In this document: positions 17,912 through 27,975 of the stretch, piece by piece
Numbering within the stretch: the first letter of the stretch is position 1
Layout of the letters: each line of letters starts with the position of its first letter
Source of the DNA: Marinobacter goseongensis
Lineage (GTDB): Bacteria > Pseudomonadota > Gammaproteobacteria > Pseudomonadales > Oleiphilaceae
Length of the DNA: 64,000 nucleotides
Assembly: GCF_023156235.1 (NCBI RefSeq)
Contig: NZ_JAKZAI010000006.1
Location: 176,603-240,602 of the forward strand
Direction of reading: 5' to 3'
The notes under the pieces: model-generated
Databases searched by the model: none
Told to the model about the DNA's origin: nothing
What the model saw: only the letters and a program-made list of their open reading frames with translations
Translations under genes and position numbers: made by a program

Positions 17912-18522
17912 GGTGCCAGACACCTTTTCAGTTGTTTCAATGCACGGTGCAGCCAGGTTTTCACGGTATTTACCGGTTGATCAAAGTGGGCAGCCAGTTC
18001 GTCACGGGACCAGCCATTCAGATAAGCCAGGCGAACCATGTCCTGGCGGTCTTTCTCGAGTTCGTCGATGCAGCTGTTCAGGCTGTTAACCGCCTGCTGC
18101 TCTTCAAGTTCGGCTTGAGCTGTCGGTTGGACACTCGCGATTTCGTCAATCTCCTCATCCCCCATGGAGCGCCGTGCCGGTTGCTTCCGCAGCTCGTCGA
18201 TGGCGCTGTTGCGGGCAATGGAGGCCATCCAGGCAATCGGTGAAGCTTTGGCCGCGTCATACTGCCCGGCTTTCTGCCATACCTTGATGTAGGCGTCCTG
18301 AATCACGTCGTCTGCCCAAGCCCTGTCTCTTACGATACGCATCACGGTACCCAGAAGTTTCGGGGCGGTGGCTTCATAGAGCTGGGCAAAGGCGGAACGA
18401 TCCCGCCGAACCACCCGCTGGATCAATTGGCCGATGTCAGAGGATGTTGCCGTGGGCACCACCCCGGGGTTACCCGGGGGGGTGTGATGTTCATCGGAAG
18501 GGTGTCGAGATTCAGAATCCAT
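17908..18522 (-). CDS. ECF RNA polymerase sigma factor, SigK-like
   Basis: A 204-aa group IV sigma factor. Region 2 is visible at about residues 40-105 (FAQLYEATAPKLLGTVMRIV, then DVIQDAYIKVWQKA for promoter melting and -10 contact). Region 4 is at about 145-200, with the helix-turn-helix GWSRDELAAHFDQPVNTVKTWLHRAL for -35 recognition. Regions 1.1 and 3 are absent. It is cotranscribed and translationally coupled with an RskA-type anti-sigma factor. The nearby DUF7282 gene and the PepSY/DUF2946 genes are candidate targets, but no promoter motif was established by eye. Confidence 0.92.
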   Translation of the reverse strand: MDSESRHPSDEHHTPPGNPGVVPTATSSDIGQLIQRVVRRDRSAFAQLYEATAPKLLGTVMRIVRDRAWADDVIQDAYIKVWQKAGQYDAAKASPIAWMASIARNSAIDELRKQPARRSMGDEEIDEIASVQPTAQAELEEQQAVNSLNSCIDELEKDRQDMVRLAYLNGWSRDELAAHFDQPVNTVKTWLHRALKQLKRCLAP

Positions 18523-18590
18523 ACGTCGCCTGGGTAGTCGCTGGCGCAGTGGCCGGGAACCTGAAGATTGCCGGTTTTGGCTCGCTCAGG

Positions 18591-19973
18591 TCAAGGCACT
18601 TTTAAGCGCCTGGAATCCCGCAACGCCAGGGCCGCATCCAGTGCCAGAAAGACCGCCAGGCTGACGCCCATCGCCGGGGCGAAGAGTCCCAGGCCCAAGG
18701 CAACAAACGTCACCACCACCAGTGCCATCGCCGGTGCCTTTTTCAATTCGGTCCAGACCCGTTGCGGGCGATGGCGCTGTTGGTCAGAGCGGATTGGCCG
18801 GCGTAACCACCACATTCGATACCCCAGCACAATCATCACGCACAGTCCCAGCGCGCAGGCAGCCACGAACAGCTGGTTGGCCAGGCCGAACAGGATGCCC
18901 ATGTGGGCATCGATGCCCCAACGGGTGAGTTTGGCGGCAAGGGGAAAAGTCTCGAAATCCACCCGATCGGTGATGGTCAGGGTTCGGGCGTCAACGGCTA
19001 CCATGTCGACCTGGGTCGGCCAGCTGCGGTCGATTTCACGCACTACCCAAGCGCGGGATACGTTTGTGGCGGGCTTGATTTCCACCATGCCGGCATCAAT
19101 ACCGGCCGCCCGTGCCTGTTGCAGCACTGCATCGTACGCGGCGGCATTATCCTCGCCTGCGGTGATTACCGCGGACATACCGTGACCGGCGTGTGCTCCG
19201 TGCTGATGTTGCTGAGGCGTGGAGCCGATCAGCTCGGTGTTCAGCCCGGGTGTGCCCCAGTCCAGTTGGGCGCGTAATTCGGCAATGTTGGCGCCTGCCC
19301 ATTTTGACCAGGTCAAACCGGTGACTGAGAAGAACAGGAATGCCAGCAACAGCACCACGCCCATACCGCTGTGCCACTGGCGCAGCGTGCCGCGCTCGTT
19401 GGCCACCTGAGGGGTAAGGTTCGAGCGCCGTCGGCGCCACCACAGTGCAAGGCCGCCAAGGGCCACCAGCCAGAGCCAGGAGGCGGCCAGTTCGCTGTAA
19501 TAGCGCCCTACCTCGCCCAGATGCAGGTGGCGGTGAACATAATCGATCCAGATGCGGAATGGCAGGGTGCCGCTGGTCCCGTACACCACCAGTTCGCCGC
19601 GGACGTCCAGAGACACCGGATCGACAAACACCGCCTGGTGTTCGAAAGGTTGCAAACCGTCCACTGCAAACATGACCCGGGTGGTTTCACCTGGCTTTGG
19701 GGCAGGACGGACGGCGGCGAGGGTGGCTGCGTCGCCGATATGGCTGCGGGCCGTCAGGATCTGGTCAGCCAGCGGCTTCGCCGTGCCAGTGGTCTCGGTG
19801 GTCAGTTCGCTGTAATAGAGCCAGTTTTCGATTTGCGGCGTCAGGGCGAACAGGGCGCCGGATAGCGCCGCCACAAAAATAAAGGGTCCGACAAACAGGC
19901 CAGCATAAAAATGCAGGCGTACAAGCAAAGCATAGCCCCAGCGCGGAGCGCTGGAATTGTGGATTTCGTTCAT
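18591..19973 (-). CDS. PepSY-associated TM domain membrane protein
   Basis: A 460-aa inner-membrane protein. The ATG at 19973 has GAGGAAG upstream. The protein opens with a membrane helix (LLVRLHFYAGLFVGPFIFVA) that is the hallmark of the PepSY_TM family, followed by a large periplasmic part with a PepSY-like fold, a second helix pair (ELAASWLWLVALGGLALWWRR), then two to three C-terminal helices. A His-rich loop (HQHGAHAGHG) may bind metal. Members are often found with TonB receptors and are linked to iron reduction or siderophore release. Here it is next to a DUF2946 gene, a pairing seen in metal-related loci. Exact function unknown. Confidence 0.85.
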   Translation of the reverse strand: MNEIHNSSAPRWGYALLVRLHFYAGLFVGPFIFVAALSGALFALTPQIENWLYYSELTTETTGTAKPLADQILTARSHIGDAATLAAVRPAPKPGETTRVMFAVDGLQPFEHQAVFVDPVSLDVRGELVVYGTSGTLPFRIWIDYVHRHLHLGEVGRYYSELAASWLWLVALGGLALWWRRRRSNLTPQVANERGTLRQWHSGMGVVLLLAFLFFSVTGLTWSKWAGANIAELRAQLDWGTPGLNTELIGSTPQQHQHGAHAGHGMSAVITAGEDNAAAYDAVLQQARAAGIDAGMVEIKPATNVSRAWVVREIDRSWPTQVDMVAVDARTLTITDRVDFETFPLAAKLTRWGIDAHMGILFGLANQLFVAACALGLCVMIVLGYRMWWLRRPIRSDQQRHRPQRVWTELKKAPAMALVVVTFVALGLGLFAPAMGVSLAVFLALDAALALRDSRRLKVP

Positions 19974-20013
19974 GGTCTTCCTCAATACAGACTAAAAAGG
20001 GTAAGGGAGAGAG

Positions 20014-20412
20014 TCAGACCATGACCGGTGGTGCGCGCACAGGCGCATTCAAAAAGCGGGTTATTGCGCGGGGGGGCGACAGCAAACCGGGAAGGCCGGT
20101 GCCGCTGACGGCGGGCGCACTGGATGGAACGGCCGTGCCCTGGGAGGAAAGAACCGGCAATTTGCTGAGCAGCACGCAGTAGCCGCATTCGCCATGGGCC
20201 AGATGCTGCAGTGGATCGGAATGGTCCGTTTGCCCGGATGAAGGTGCAGGGCTGTGCTCGCGGCTGTGGTGATCACTGTGGTGGCTGTTCAGGGCGGCTG
20301 GCCCGGCTTCGGGGTTCAGCTGCGCCTGGGTAATCAAAGGCCCCACATAGATCAGCACCATGGATAACAGCGCTATCCATGCGGGCCATTGCTTGTGCCT
20401 TCGTGCTGTCAC
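20014..20412 (-). CDS. DUF2946 family exported protein, His-rich
   Basis: A 132-aa protein with one N-terminal membrane segment or signal (WIALLSMVLIYVGPLITQAQ), a His-rich stretch (HHSDHHSREHSP) and the family motif HLAHGECGYCVLLSKLP with two Cys. This layout fits DUF2946, small membrane or exported proteins often encoded next to metal transport genes. The start is GTG at 20412 with AGGTGAG nearby. It precedes the PepSY protein gene on the same strand (40 bp gap) and probably shares its transcript. The His and Cys residues suggest copper or iron handling, an inference only. Confidence 0.7.
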   Translation of the reverse strand: MTARRHKQWPAWIALLSMVLIYVGPLITQAQLNPEAGPAALNSHHSDHHSREHSPAPSSGQTDHSDPLQHLAHGECGYCVLLSKLPVLSSQGTAVPSSAPAVSGTGLPGLLSPPRAITRFLNAPVRAPPVMV

Positions 20413-20587
20413 CGCTCACCTGTTTTACGGAAAACAAAGCTACCCATAGTAGCGGTCTTTTTTGTTGGGAGGTAACCAGTTACGCAGTTGGGTGTCGGAA
20501 AGTTGCATCGACCACGTGGAGAAACGGGGTTCCTGAGGGCGTCCCTTTTCTGTTTGAATGAACGTTTTCACCGTTGAGGAGATTCTC

Positions 20588-21259
20588 ATGGCCAATCGCA
20601 AAACCGTCGTCATTACCGGTGCCAATCGTGGCATCGGTCTCGAGCTTGCACGTCATTACGCGGATGAAGGTTGCGCTGTTATCGGTGTGTGCCGGCACAC
20701 ATCCGACGAACTGAATGCCATCGCGACCCGCGTTGTTGAGGGGGTGGATGTCACCACCGACAGCGGTATCCAGACGCTCACCACTGAACTGAAAGGCCAG
20801 TCCATCGACCTGCTGATCAACAACGCCGGCCTGCTGCAGGATGAAAAACTGGGCAGCATCGACTTCGATTCGATCCGCACCCAGATGGAGATCAACGCCT
20901 ACGCACCGCTACGGGTGGCAGAGGCGCTGGTGTCACAGATCCCCTCCGGCGGCAAGATTGCCAACATCACCAGCCGCATGGGTTCCATCGCTGACAACGA
21001 TTCCGGCGGTCGTTACGGCTATCGTGCGTCCAAGGCAGCGCTGAACGCCTTCGGAAAATCTCTGGCGATGGATCTGCAGCCCAGAGGCATTGCCGTGGCC
21101 CAGCTTCACCCCGGCTATGTACAGACCCGCATGGTGAATTTCGGTGGGCTGATCAGCCCGCAAGAGTCTGCCAAAGGCCTCGCCGAGCGCATTGAAGCGC
21201 TCAATCTGGAGAATACCGGTTCTTTCTGGCACAGCAACGGCGATGAGCTGCCCTGGTAG
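20588..21259 (+). CDS. Short-chain dehydrogenase/reductase
   Basis: A 223-aa Rossmann-fold oxidoreductase. The ATG at 20588 is preceded by GAGGAG. The cofactor motif is VVITGANRGIGLELARHYAD, the NNAG motif is LLINNAGLL, and the active site is YGYRASKAALN (Tyr-x3-Lys) with the catalytic Ser in ITSRMGSI. It resembles C-factor-like SDRs. No operon partner is obvious. The NTF2-like gene follows on the same strand after 109 bp. Substrate cannot be predicted. Confidence 0.88.
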   Translation: MANRKTVVITGANRGIGLELARHYADEGCAVIGVCRHTSDELNAIATRVVEGVDVTTDSGIQTLTTELKGQSIDLLINNAGLLQDEKLGSIDFDSIRTQMEINAYAPLRVAEALVSQIPSGGKIANITSRMGSIADNDSGGRYGYRASKAALNAFGKSLAMDLQPRGIAVAQLHPGYVQTRMVNFGGLISPQESAKGLAERIEALNLENTGSFWHSNGDELPW

Positions 21260-21368
21260 CAAGCGGCTTGGAAAATGCACTGCGGGTCCCGTTGTACTTT
21301 TTGCTACCATGGCGGGAGTAGGATCCCGGAAGACTGGATCGTCCCCATCGTAGAAACGGAGTCTGCAC

Positions 21369-21749
21369 ATGCAGCCAAAAGACATCGTGGCGCAATTCAT
21401 CGGTGATATTCACGCCCAGCGTTTTGAAGAGGCCAAGGCCTTGCTGGTGACTGACGGGTTTGAATACGTGGGGCCGAATATGCGCTTCCTTCGCCCGGAT
21501 GACATGCTGGCCTACCAGTTCGGCATGGCGGCCATCCAGAAAGATCTCGTCGTCCGTCAGCTCAGTGCCGACGGCGAGAACGTGTTTGCCATTCTGGACT
21601 ACCGCACCCACTTTGAACCGATCGGAGACGTGCGGCTTGCGGTCTGGTTCCGGGTGCGGGACGACAAGATCCAGACCGTTGAAACCTTCTACAACGCGGC
21701 CGTGGTCGAGAACATGCTGGGCGGTGAACTGCCCACGGCGGAGTCCTGA
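21369..21749 (+). CDS. NTF2/SnoaL-like domain protein
   Basis: A 126-aa protein with the cone-shaped NTF2-like fold pattern: N-terminal helix (VAQFIGDIHAQRFEEAKALL), YVGPNMRFLRPDDMLAYQFGMA, then strands LAVWFRVRDDKIQTVETFYN. In this family the barrel can be an enzyme pocket or a binding domain. The protein gives no catalytic signature that fixes a role. The gene end abuts a degraded DUF305 remnant on the opposite strand, so this junction may mark a past deletion. Confidence 0.7.
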   Translation: MQPKDIVAQFIGDIHAQRFEEAKALLVTDGFEYVGPNMRFLRPDDMLAYQFGMAAIQKDLVVRQLSADGENVFAILDYRTHFEPIGDVRLAVWFRVRDDKIQTVETFYNAAVVENMLGGELPTAES

Positions 21750-21751
21750 GC

Positions 21752-21982
21752 GGCGAGCTCTCTGGCGCGGGGGTCACTGATACTCGCCCTCCGCGAGTTT
21801 TTAATGGCGATTGAATGATGGGGAATCATCGAGTTTATGAACTCGTCATCCCCGATAAGCAACTGGCCTCTGTTCACGAATAGAAAGATGCCTGCGAGCG
21901 GCGTCGCGAGAACAAGAATCGCAATCTTGCTGACTTGCGCCCGGCACATGGACCACCGAAACGACAGCATACCCACCGTCAT
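21752..21982 (-). pseudogene. Decayed DUF305 membrane protein fragment
   Basis: Read on the minus strand, this stretch encodes one hydrophobic segment (KIAILVLATPLAGIFLFV) followed by DDEFINSMIPHHSIAIKNSR and ASISDPRARELA. MIPHHSIAI and SDPRxRxLA are characteristic of DUF305 proteins, whose His pairs are thought to bind metal. Family members carry more membrane sequence before it and an E-A-Q-R-x-E-I tail after it. Both are missing here. The reading frame instead runs into the antisense of the NTF2-like gene end. It is therefore a remnant truncated at both sides, lying between the ptx operon and the NTF2-like gene. Confidence 0.6.
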
Positions 21983-22025
21983 GGCGCAGGCTAATGATCC
22001 AGCAGTGCAGGGTCTCAGGCTGTTA

Positions 22026-22886
22026 TCAATGACAGAGGTGGCGGATAAACTCTGACACTGGAGGATGACCTGCAAGGGACTCGGGGCTTATCACCATTAG
22101 CGATTTCGACAGCCCGGAATGGCTGACCGGAATAGCCCTCAGGGTACCGGCCCGCACTTCCTCACTGACGCACGCTGCCATCACCAGCGAAACGCCCAGG
22201 CCGGCTTTGACCGCCTGTTTCACCGCTTCGGTGCTGCCCAGTTGCATGGCCACGCTGGGGAACGGCCCGGAATGCCCAAAGAAGTTGGCCAGGATCCGAC
22301 CTGTTCCTGTACCTGGCTCGCCACCTAGCAGGGTCATCCCCGACAACATCTCCCGGTCAATTACCTGCATTCCAGCGCAGGGGTGATCGGGGGGCGTGAT
22401 CAGGACCATCGGCTCCTGCCGCCAGCCTATGGCCCGGAAGCCCGGTTTCGGGTGCCACCATTCCATGATGGCGATATCCAGCTCACCCCGGGTCAGTTGA
22501 CTGCCAATGGCAGGGTTGTTGTCGATCACCAGGTCCACTTCCGGTGCGGTGGCGGCATCCCTGAACGCGCGCACATGGGGCTGCAGGAGGTAGATGCCGA
22601 TGTTTGAACTGGCGCCCACACGCAGCCCGGTTCCACCGACAGCTTCCCGCGCTCGTTGCTCGAGGCGCAACATGCTCTGCGCAATCGGCATCAGCGCAAG
22701 GGCGGCCCGGGTGGGCTCGCACCCGGACTTGCTGCGGCGGACCAATAAGGCATCCAGCTGTTCTTCCAGCTTTTGGATGTGTTGGGAGAGCGTGGGCTGG
22801 GCGATGCCCAGATGCCGGGCTGCTGCCTGAAAGCTTCGGTGGTGCACCAGAGTGGTGAAGCTCTTCAGCCAGACCAGGTTCAGCAT
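22026..22886 (-). CDS. ptxE: LysR-family regulator of phosphite oxidation, PtxE-like
   Basis: A 286-aa LysR-type transcription factor. The winged helix-turn-helix is at residues 3-60 ([23 protein letters not shown]), with a periplasmic-binding-like effector domain after about residue 88 ([21 protein letters not shown]). The start codon overlaps the ptxD stop by seven bases, so it is translated from the ptx message as the last gene, matching the ptxABCDE order in Pseudomonas stutzeri. It has a GGGAG-type ribosome site inside ptxD. Its location at the operon end rather than divergent is unusual for LysR regulators but normal for ptxE. Its inducer is not known from sequence. Confidence 0.85.
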   Translation of the reverse strand: MLNLVWLKSFTTLVHHRSFQAAARHLGIAQPTLSQHIQKLEEQLDALLVRRSKSGCEPTRAALALMPIAQSMLRLEQRAREAVGGTGLRVGASSNIGIYLLQPHVRAFRDAATAPEVDLVIDNNPAIGSQLTRGELDIAIMEWWHPKPGFRAIGWRQEPMVLITPPDHPCAGMQVIDREMLSGMTLLGGEPGTGTGRILANFFGHSGPFPSVAMQLGSTEAVKQAVKAGLGVSLVMAACVSEEVRAGTLRAIPVSHSGLSKSLMVISPESLAGHPPVSEFIRHLCH

Positions 22887-23890
22887 GGACTGCTCTCCCT
22901 GTCCCGCGGCGCGTTCACTGCATCCTGGGGGTGCTCACCTCGCAACGCCTGAAGGATGTTATCCGCAGCACGTTGCTCAATGGCCAGACGCACATCCCGC
23001 ACCGCTGAACCAATGTGGGCGGTAAATAATGTGTTCGGGTGCGCCCGCAGCGCCGCACTGATCTGTCTGGGGCGATCGGCCCTGGCCCAATCCTCCATTT
23101 CGAAGACATCGGCGGCGTAGCCGCCCAGGTGGCCAGAGGCCAGTGCTTCGAGAACGGCGGCTTCATCCACCACAGAACCTCGGCACGGATTGATGAGGAA
23201 CGCGCTCGGTTTCATGCGCGCCAAGCGGGCAGCATTAATGGTGTGCAGGGTGTCGTCGTTCAGTGCCAAGGCCAGTATCACGATATCGGACTGTGCTAGA
23301 AGCTCGTCCAGACTGGCGCGGGTCAGGCTGAGCGCTGCTTCTTCCTCATCGGCCAGGGCGTCGGGCTGCGTGTACAGTAAGTTGGCCCCCCAGCCCTGGA
23401 AGCGCTTGGCCACCGCCTTGCCAATCGCACCCATGCCGACAACGCCCAGAGTGGCCCCTTCTATGCCGAGGCCGTAGAACCGAGGCTCCCAACCGGCGAA
23501 GTGACCGGAACGGACAAATTCGTCGGCGGCCCGCACCTGCCGTGTCAGGCCAATGGTCAACCCCACCGTCAGTTCAGCGGTCGGTACCGTAAGCAGATCT
23601 GGCACGAAGGTCAGCCAGACGCCATGGCGGGTGCAGGCCTGAACATCGAAATTGTCATAGCCTTTCAGGGCGGCACCGATCACCTTCAGGTTCGGGCAGG
23701 CAGCCAGAAAATTGTCGCTGATCCTGTCTGGCATGAATGCCATCATGGCGTCGGCGCTGGCAGCACGCGCCCTGATGGATGTGGCCGGCAGCGTGCCGTC
23801 TGACTGGTTGGTGATCAGCTCGCAATGGGGTTCCATGCTTGCCAGCACGCTCTCATGCACTCGATGAGTGACGACGACTCGTGGTTTCAT
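22880..23890 (-). CDS. ptxD: Phosphite dehydrogenase
   Basis: Oxidises phosphite to phosphate with reduction of NAD(P)+, a D-2-hydroxyacid dehydrogenase-family enzyme of 336 aa, the same length as the P. stutzeri enzyme. Recalled alignment is gap-free over nearly the whole protein. Diagnostic residues are all in place: Lys76 (ALKGYDNFD), Arg237 ([14 protein letters not shown]), Glu266 ([12 protein letters not shown]) and His292 (AHIGSAV). The nucleotide motif is [12 protein letters not shown]. The phosphite-specific stretch [15 protein letters not shown] is conserved. At the cofactor-selecting positions 175-176 this protein has Gln-Pro in place of Glu-Ala, which may loosen NAD preference. Ribosome site AAGGAC before the ATG. 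Nine bases after ptxC. Confidence 0.95.
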   Translation of the reverse strand: MKPRVVVTHRVHESVLASMEPHCELITNQSDGTLPATSIRARAASADAMMAFMPDRISDNFLAACPNLKVIGAALKGYDNFDVQACTRHGVWLTFVPDLLTVPTAELTVGLTIGLTRQVRAADEFVRSGHFAGWEPRFYGLGIEGATLGVVGMGAIGKAVAKRFQGWGANLLYTQPDALADEEEAALSLTRASLDELLAQSDIVILALALNDDTLHTINAARLARMKPSAFLINPCRGSVVDEAAVLEALASGHLGGYAADVFEMEDWARADRPRQISAALRAHPNTLFTAHIGSAVRDVRLAIEQRAADNILQALRGEHPQDAVNAPRDRESSPC

Positions 23891-23899
23891 TCGCTGTCC

Positions 23900-24730
23900 T
23901 TACTTGAATTTTTTGCGGAGATGGCCACTCAGGCTGTCGACCATCGTCACCATCATCAGGATAACAATCAGGATGGCACTGACTTCCTGGTACTGCATAA
24001 TGCGTAACGATCCCATCAGCTCAAAACCGATACCGCCGGCACCGACCATGCCCATCACGGTGGAGGCCCGGAAGTTGTACTCCCAGCGATAGATAGACAC
24101 GTCGGCAAACTGCGGAAGTACCTGGGGCAGTACCGCATGCCAGAGTACCTGTAGCCGGGTCGCACCTGCTGCATCGGCTGCCTCCACCGGAGCCGCATCC
24201 ACATGTTCGATGGCCTCGGCAAAAAATTTGCCGACCATGCCAATGGAGTGAAGCCCCAGAGCGAGAACACCGGGCAGGGCACCAAAGCCAACCGCCGCCA
24301 CGAAGATGATGCCCATGATCAGTTCAGGCACCGAACGCAGGCCGTTCAGCACCGTGCGGGTTATGTGGAAGACCGCCGGGTGGGGTGAGGTGTTCCTTGC
24401 CGCCAGGAATGCCAGCGGTACAGAGACGGCAACCGCGATGGCCGTGCCGGCAATGCTCATGGCCAGGGTGTCAATCAACGGCGATACCCAGTCCATGGCG
24501 TTGGTGAAATCCGGGGGCAGGGACTCGCCCAGCAGCGTCCCGATAGCAGGCACACCATTGGCCAGGGTACGGAAATCAAGCAGATCCACGTACCAGCTGG
24601 CTACGAAAATTACCGCCAATACCAGGGCTGCCTGCCAAAATGTTTTCCGCCAGCCCCGTGCATGCTCATCCAGCACGGAGGCTGACGGGGCCGGCGACAG
24701 AGTCGCCGGTTCCGTCGTGGTATGGGTCAT
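23900..24730 (-). CDS. ptxC: Phosphite ABC transporter permease, PhnE/PtxC
   Basis: Inner-membrane permease of 276 aa for phosphite (or phosphonate) import. Six hydrophobic segments are visible, beginning with FWQAALVLAVIFVASWYVDL. The EAA-type loop that contacts the ATPase is EAADAAGATRLQVLWHAVLPQ. Length and sequence fit the PhnE family. The ribosome site AAGGAG is five bases before ATG. It lies between ptxB (8 bp) and ptxD (9 bp), so all are one transcript. Assigned as PtxC rather than PhnE because of the flanking phosphite dehydrogenase. Confidence 0.9.
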   Translation of the reverse strand: MTHTTTEPATLSPAPSASVLDEHARGWRKTFWQAALVLAVIFVASWYVDLLDFRTLANGVPAIGTLLGESLPPDFTNAMDWVSPLIDTLAMSIAGTAIAVAVSVPLAFLAARNTSPHPAVFHITRTVLNGLRSVPELIMGIIFVAAVGFGALPGVLALGLHSIGMVGKFFAEAIEHVDAAPVEAADAAGATRLQVLWHAVLPQVLPQFADVSIYRWEYNFRASTVMGMVGAGGIGFELMGSLRIMQYQEVSAILIVILMMVTMVDSLSGHLRKKFK

Positions 24731-24738
24731 GGGGCTCC

Positions 24739-26444
<1,706 letters not shown>

Positions 26445-26511
26445 TGGATCACCTTTTGCAATGAATAAGCTCGCTTTATTGCGACTTACAATGCAACGGT
26501 AATCCCCGTTA

Positions 26512-26539
26512 GTGACAAAACGGTGTCATTCAGGTGACA
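26512..26539 (-). promoter_or_regulatory. Candidate PhoB box upstream of ptxA
   Basis: Three hexamers recur at exactly 11-bp steps: GTGACA (26512-26517), GTGTCA (26523-26528) and GTGACA (26534-26539). Read toward ptxA they are TGTCAC, TGACAC and TGTCAC. PhoB binds 11-bp direct repeats containing TGTCA, so the spacing and core both fit. The array lies 68-95 bp upstream of the ptxA ATG. The palindromic middle repeat could also serve PtxE. The ptx operon of P. stutzeri is known to respond to phosphate starvation. Confidence 0.65.
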
Positions 26540-26556
26540 CTAATCTTTCCAGTCGT

Positions 26557-27783
26557 CTAGATCGCATCCACCACCGCATTGGCCGACCGCACGGCGGATT
26601 CCAGCAGCGGCACGCCCTCGTAGGCCCAGGAACCGCAGAAAAACACTTTGCGCCCGGGCTGACGGTGCCATTGGTTAAGGGCGTCGTGGACCCGGGCGGT
26701 GCCGGAGTGGACCACGGCGCGCTCCAGCGGCACCCGCGCCAGTACCGTGTCCGGGTCCGGCTCGAACAGCGGGTTCCAGGTCTGGAAAACCGGTGCGCTG
26801 TTCGCCAGTGTGGGTTCCACCTTGTTGACCCATACCGTAAACATGGGCTTCTCCAACGCCTCGTCCATCTGAAAATTCAGCGCGGTCCAGTCTTCCTGTT
26901 TCGCGGGCATAAAGCGCGGGTCCTGATGCACCCAGAGCTCGCCGGCATCGAAGCCGATGTCTTCCAGCATTCTCCGCTCGTCATCAAACTGGCTGTCATT
27001 CAGAAAACTCAGCTGATTGGCCTGGGTGGCAACAATGACCCGGTCAAACACACCGCCGTCGCCCCGCTGGTTATAGACTTTGACGCCGGCGTCGCTGATC
27101 TCGACCTGTGCCACCGGGCTGCCACAATGCAGGGGCAGGTCGCGGGCCAGACCCTCGACCAACGCCCCGGTCCCGCCCTTAAGACGATAGAGTTCGGAAC
27201 CGTAGAGAATGCCGTGCAGAGCCGAGAGCAATTGCGCCGCGGGCCAGTTCAGCAGATGTTTCTCGTCACAGGTGCAGATGGTGGAGAGCAGGGGCAACAC
27301 CAACCCACGCCAGAATAACGGGTCAAAGCGCTGTTGCTGCAGGACTTCGCCAAGGGTGGCGTCGGTGTCAGCCCGCGCCAGTTTCCGGGTCAGACGGCTC
27401 AGTTGCCAGATGCCGCTGGCCATGCCCAATGCGCGCGTGTTCAGGTAGCGCCAGGAGCCCAGAAAGGGCCAGCCCAGGATCGGTACCTCGCCACTGCGGA
27501 ACCAGGTGTGCCGACTGGTCCAACTGCACGACGCATGAACGTCCACCTGGAAGGTGCCCACACCCACCTCGGCAGCAAGCTGAAGCACACTGGGCCATGC
27601 GTCGGGACTCATCACCCTCAGGGGCACATCCACCAGGCCGCCATCCACCCTGAGGGCATGGGCATCCATGCCATGGCTGTTGCGGGCTTCGAACACGGTA
27701 ACGTGGTGGCCAGCGCGGCGCGCCCGATAGGCAGCCGCCAGGCCCGCCATACCGCTGCCGATTATTGCAATGGAATAGGTCAT
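26557..27783 (-). CDS. FAD-dependent amine oxidase-like oxidoreductase (COG2907 type)
   Basis: A 408-aa flavoprotein. The FAD motif SIAIIGSGMAGLAAAYRARR is at the extreme N-terminus, followed by VFEARNSHGMDAHALRV. The C-terminal FAD region is KVFFCGSWAYEGVPLLESAV. Motifs such as TWFRSGEVP and LLSTICTCDEKHLLNWPA resemble COG2907 oxidoreductases, which are often encoded with DUF1365 and cyclopropane fatty acid synthase genes, neither of which is near. The ATG at 27783 was chosen over a TTG one codon upstream. It is upstream of, and on the same strand as, the ptx operon, but the ptx promoter region separates them. Confidence 0.75.
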   Translation of the reverse strand: MTYSIAIIGSGMAGLAAAYRARRAGHHVTVFEARNSHGMDAHALRVDGGLVDVPLRVMSPDAWPSVLQLAAEVGVGTFQVDVHASCSWTSRHTWFRSGEVPILGWPFLGSWRYLNTRALGMASGIWQLSRLTRKLARADTDATLGEVLQQQRFDPLFWRGLVLPLLSTICTCDEKHLLNWPAAQLLSALHGILYGSELYRLKGGTGALVEGLARDLPLHCGSPVAQVEISDAGVKVYNQRGDGGVFDRVIVATQANQLSFLNDSQFDDERRMLEDIGFDAGELWVHQDPRFMPAKQEDWTALNFQMDEALEKPMFTVWVNKVEPTLANSAPVFQTWNPLFEPDPDTVLARVPLERAVVHSGTARVHDALNQWHRQPGRKVFFCGSWAYEGVPLLESAVRSANAVVDAI

Positions 27784-27899
27784 CAAGTTCTCTTGTGGTC
27801 AATGAAAGCGGAATCGGTGCCGAATAAAAAAACAGATAGTACCTGATCTCGGTGGGCCTGCGGGAAACCGAAATTGAATCACCCCATGGATTCCCTCAC

Positions 27900-27936
27900 G
27901 GTAAGTAAACTTTGGTTTATTGGTTCTATACTTACC
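27900..27936. promoter_or_regulatory. Inverted repeat upstream of MFS transporter gene
   Basis: GGTAAGTA (27900-27907) and TACTTACC (27929-27936) are perfect 8-bp arms separated by 21 bp. The right arm overlaps TATACT (27927-27932), a possible -10 element. The layout suggests an operator for an unknown repressor acting on the MFS gene. No adjacent regulator gene is present. Confidence 0.4.
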
Positions 27937-27975
27937 TACCTGGCCAGACGTTGCGACGGAACCGACGGAGGCGGC

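Noticed and set aside
20440..20634. 64-codon minus-strand frame between the DUF2946 and SDR genes
   Set aside because: It overlaps the SDR start and leader and shows no recognisable domain.
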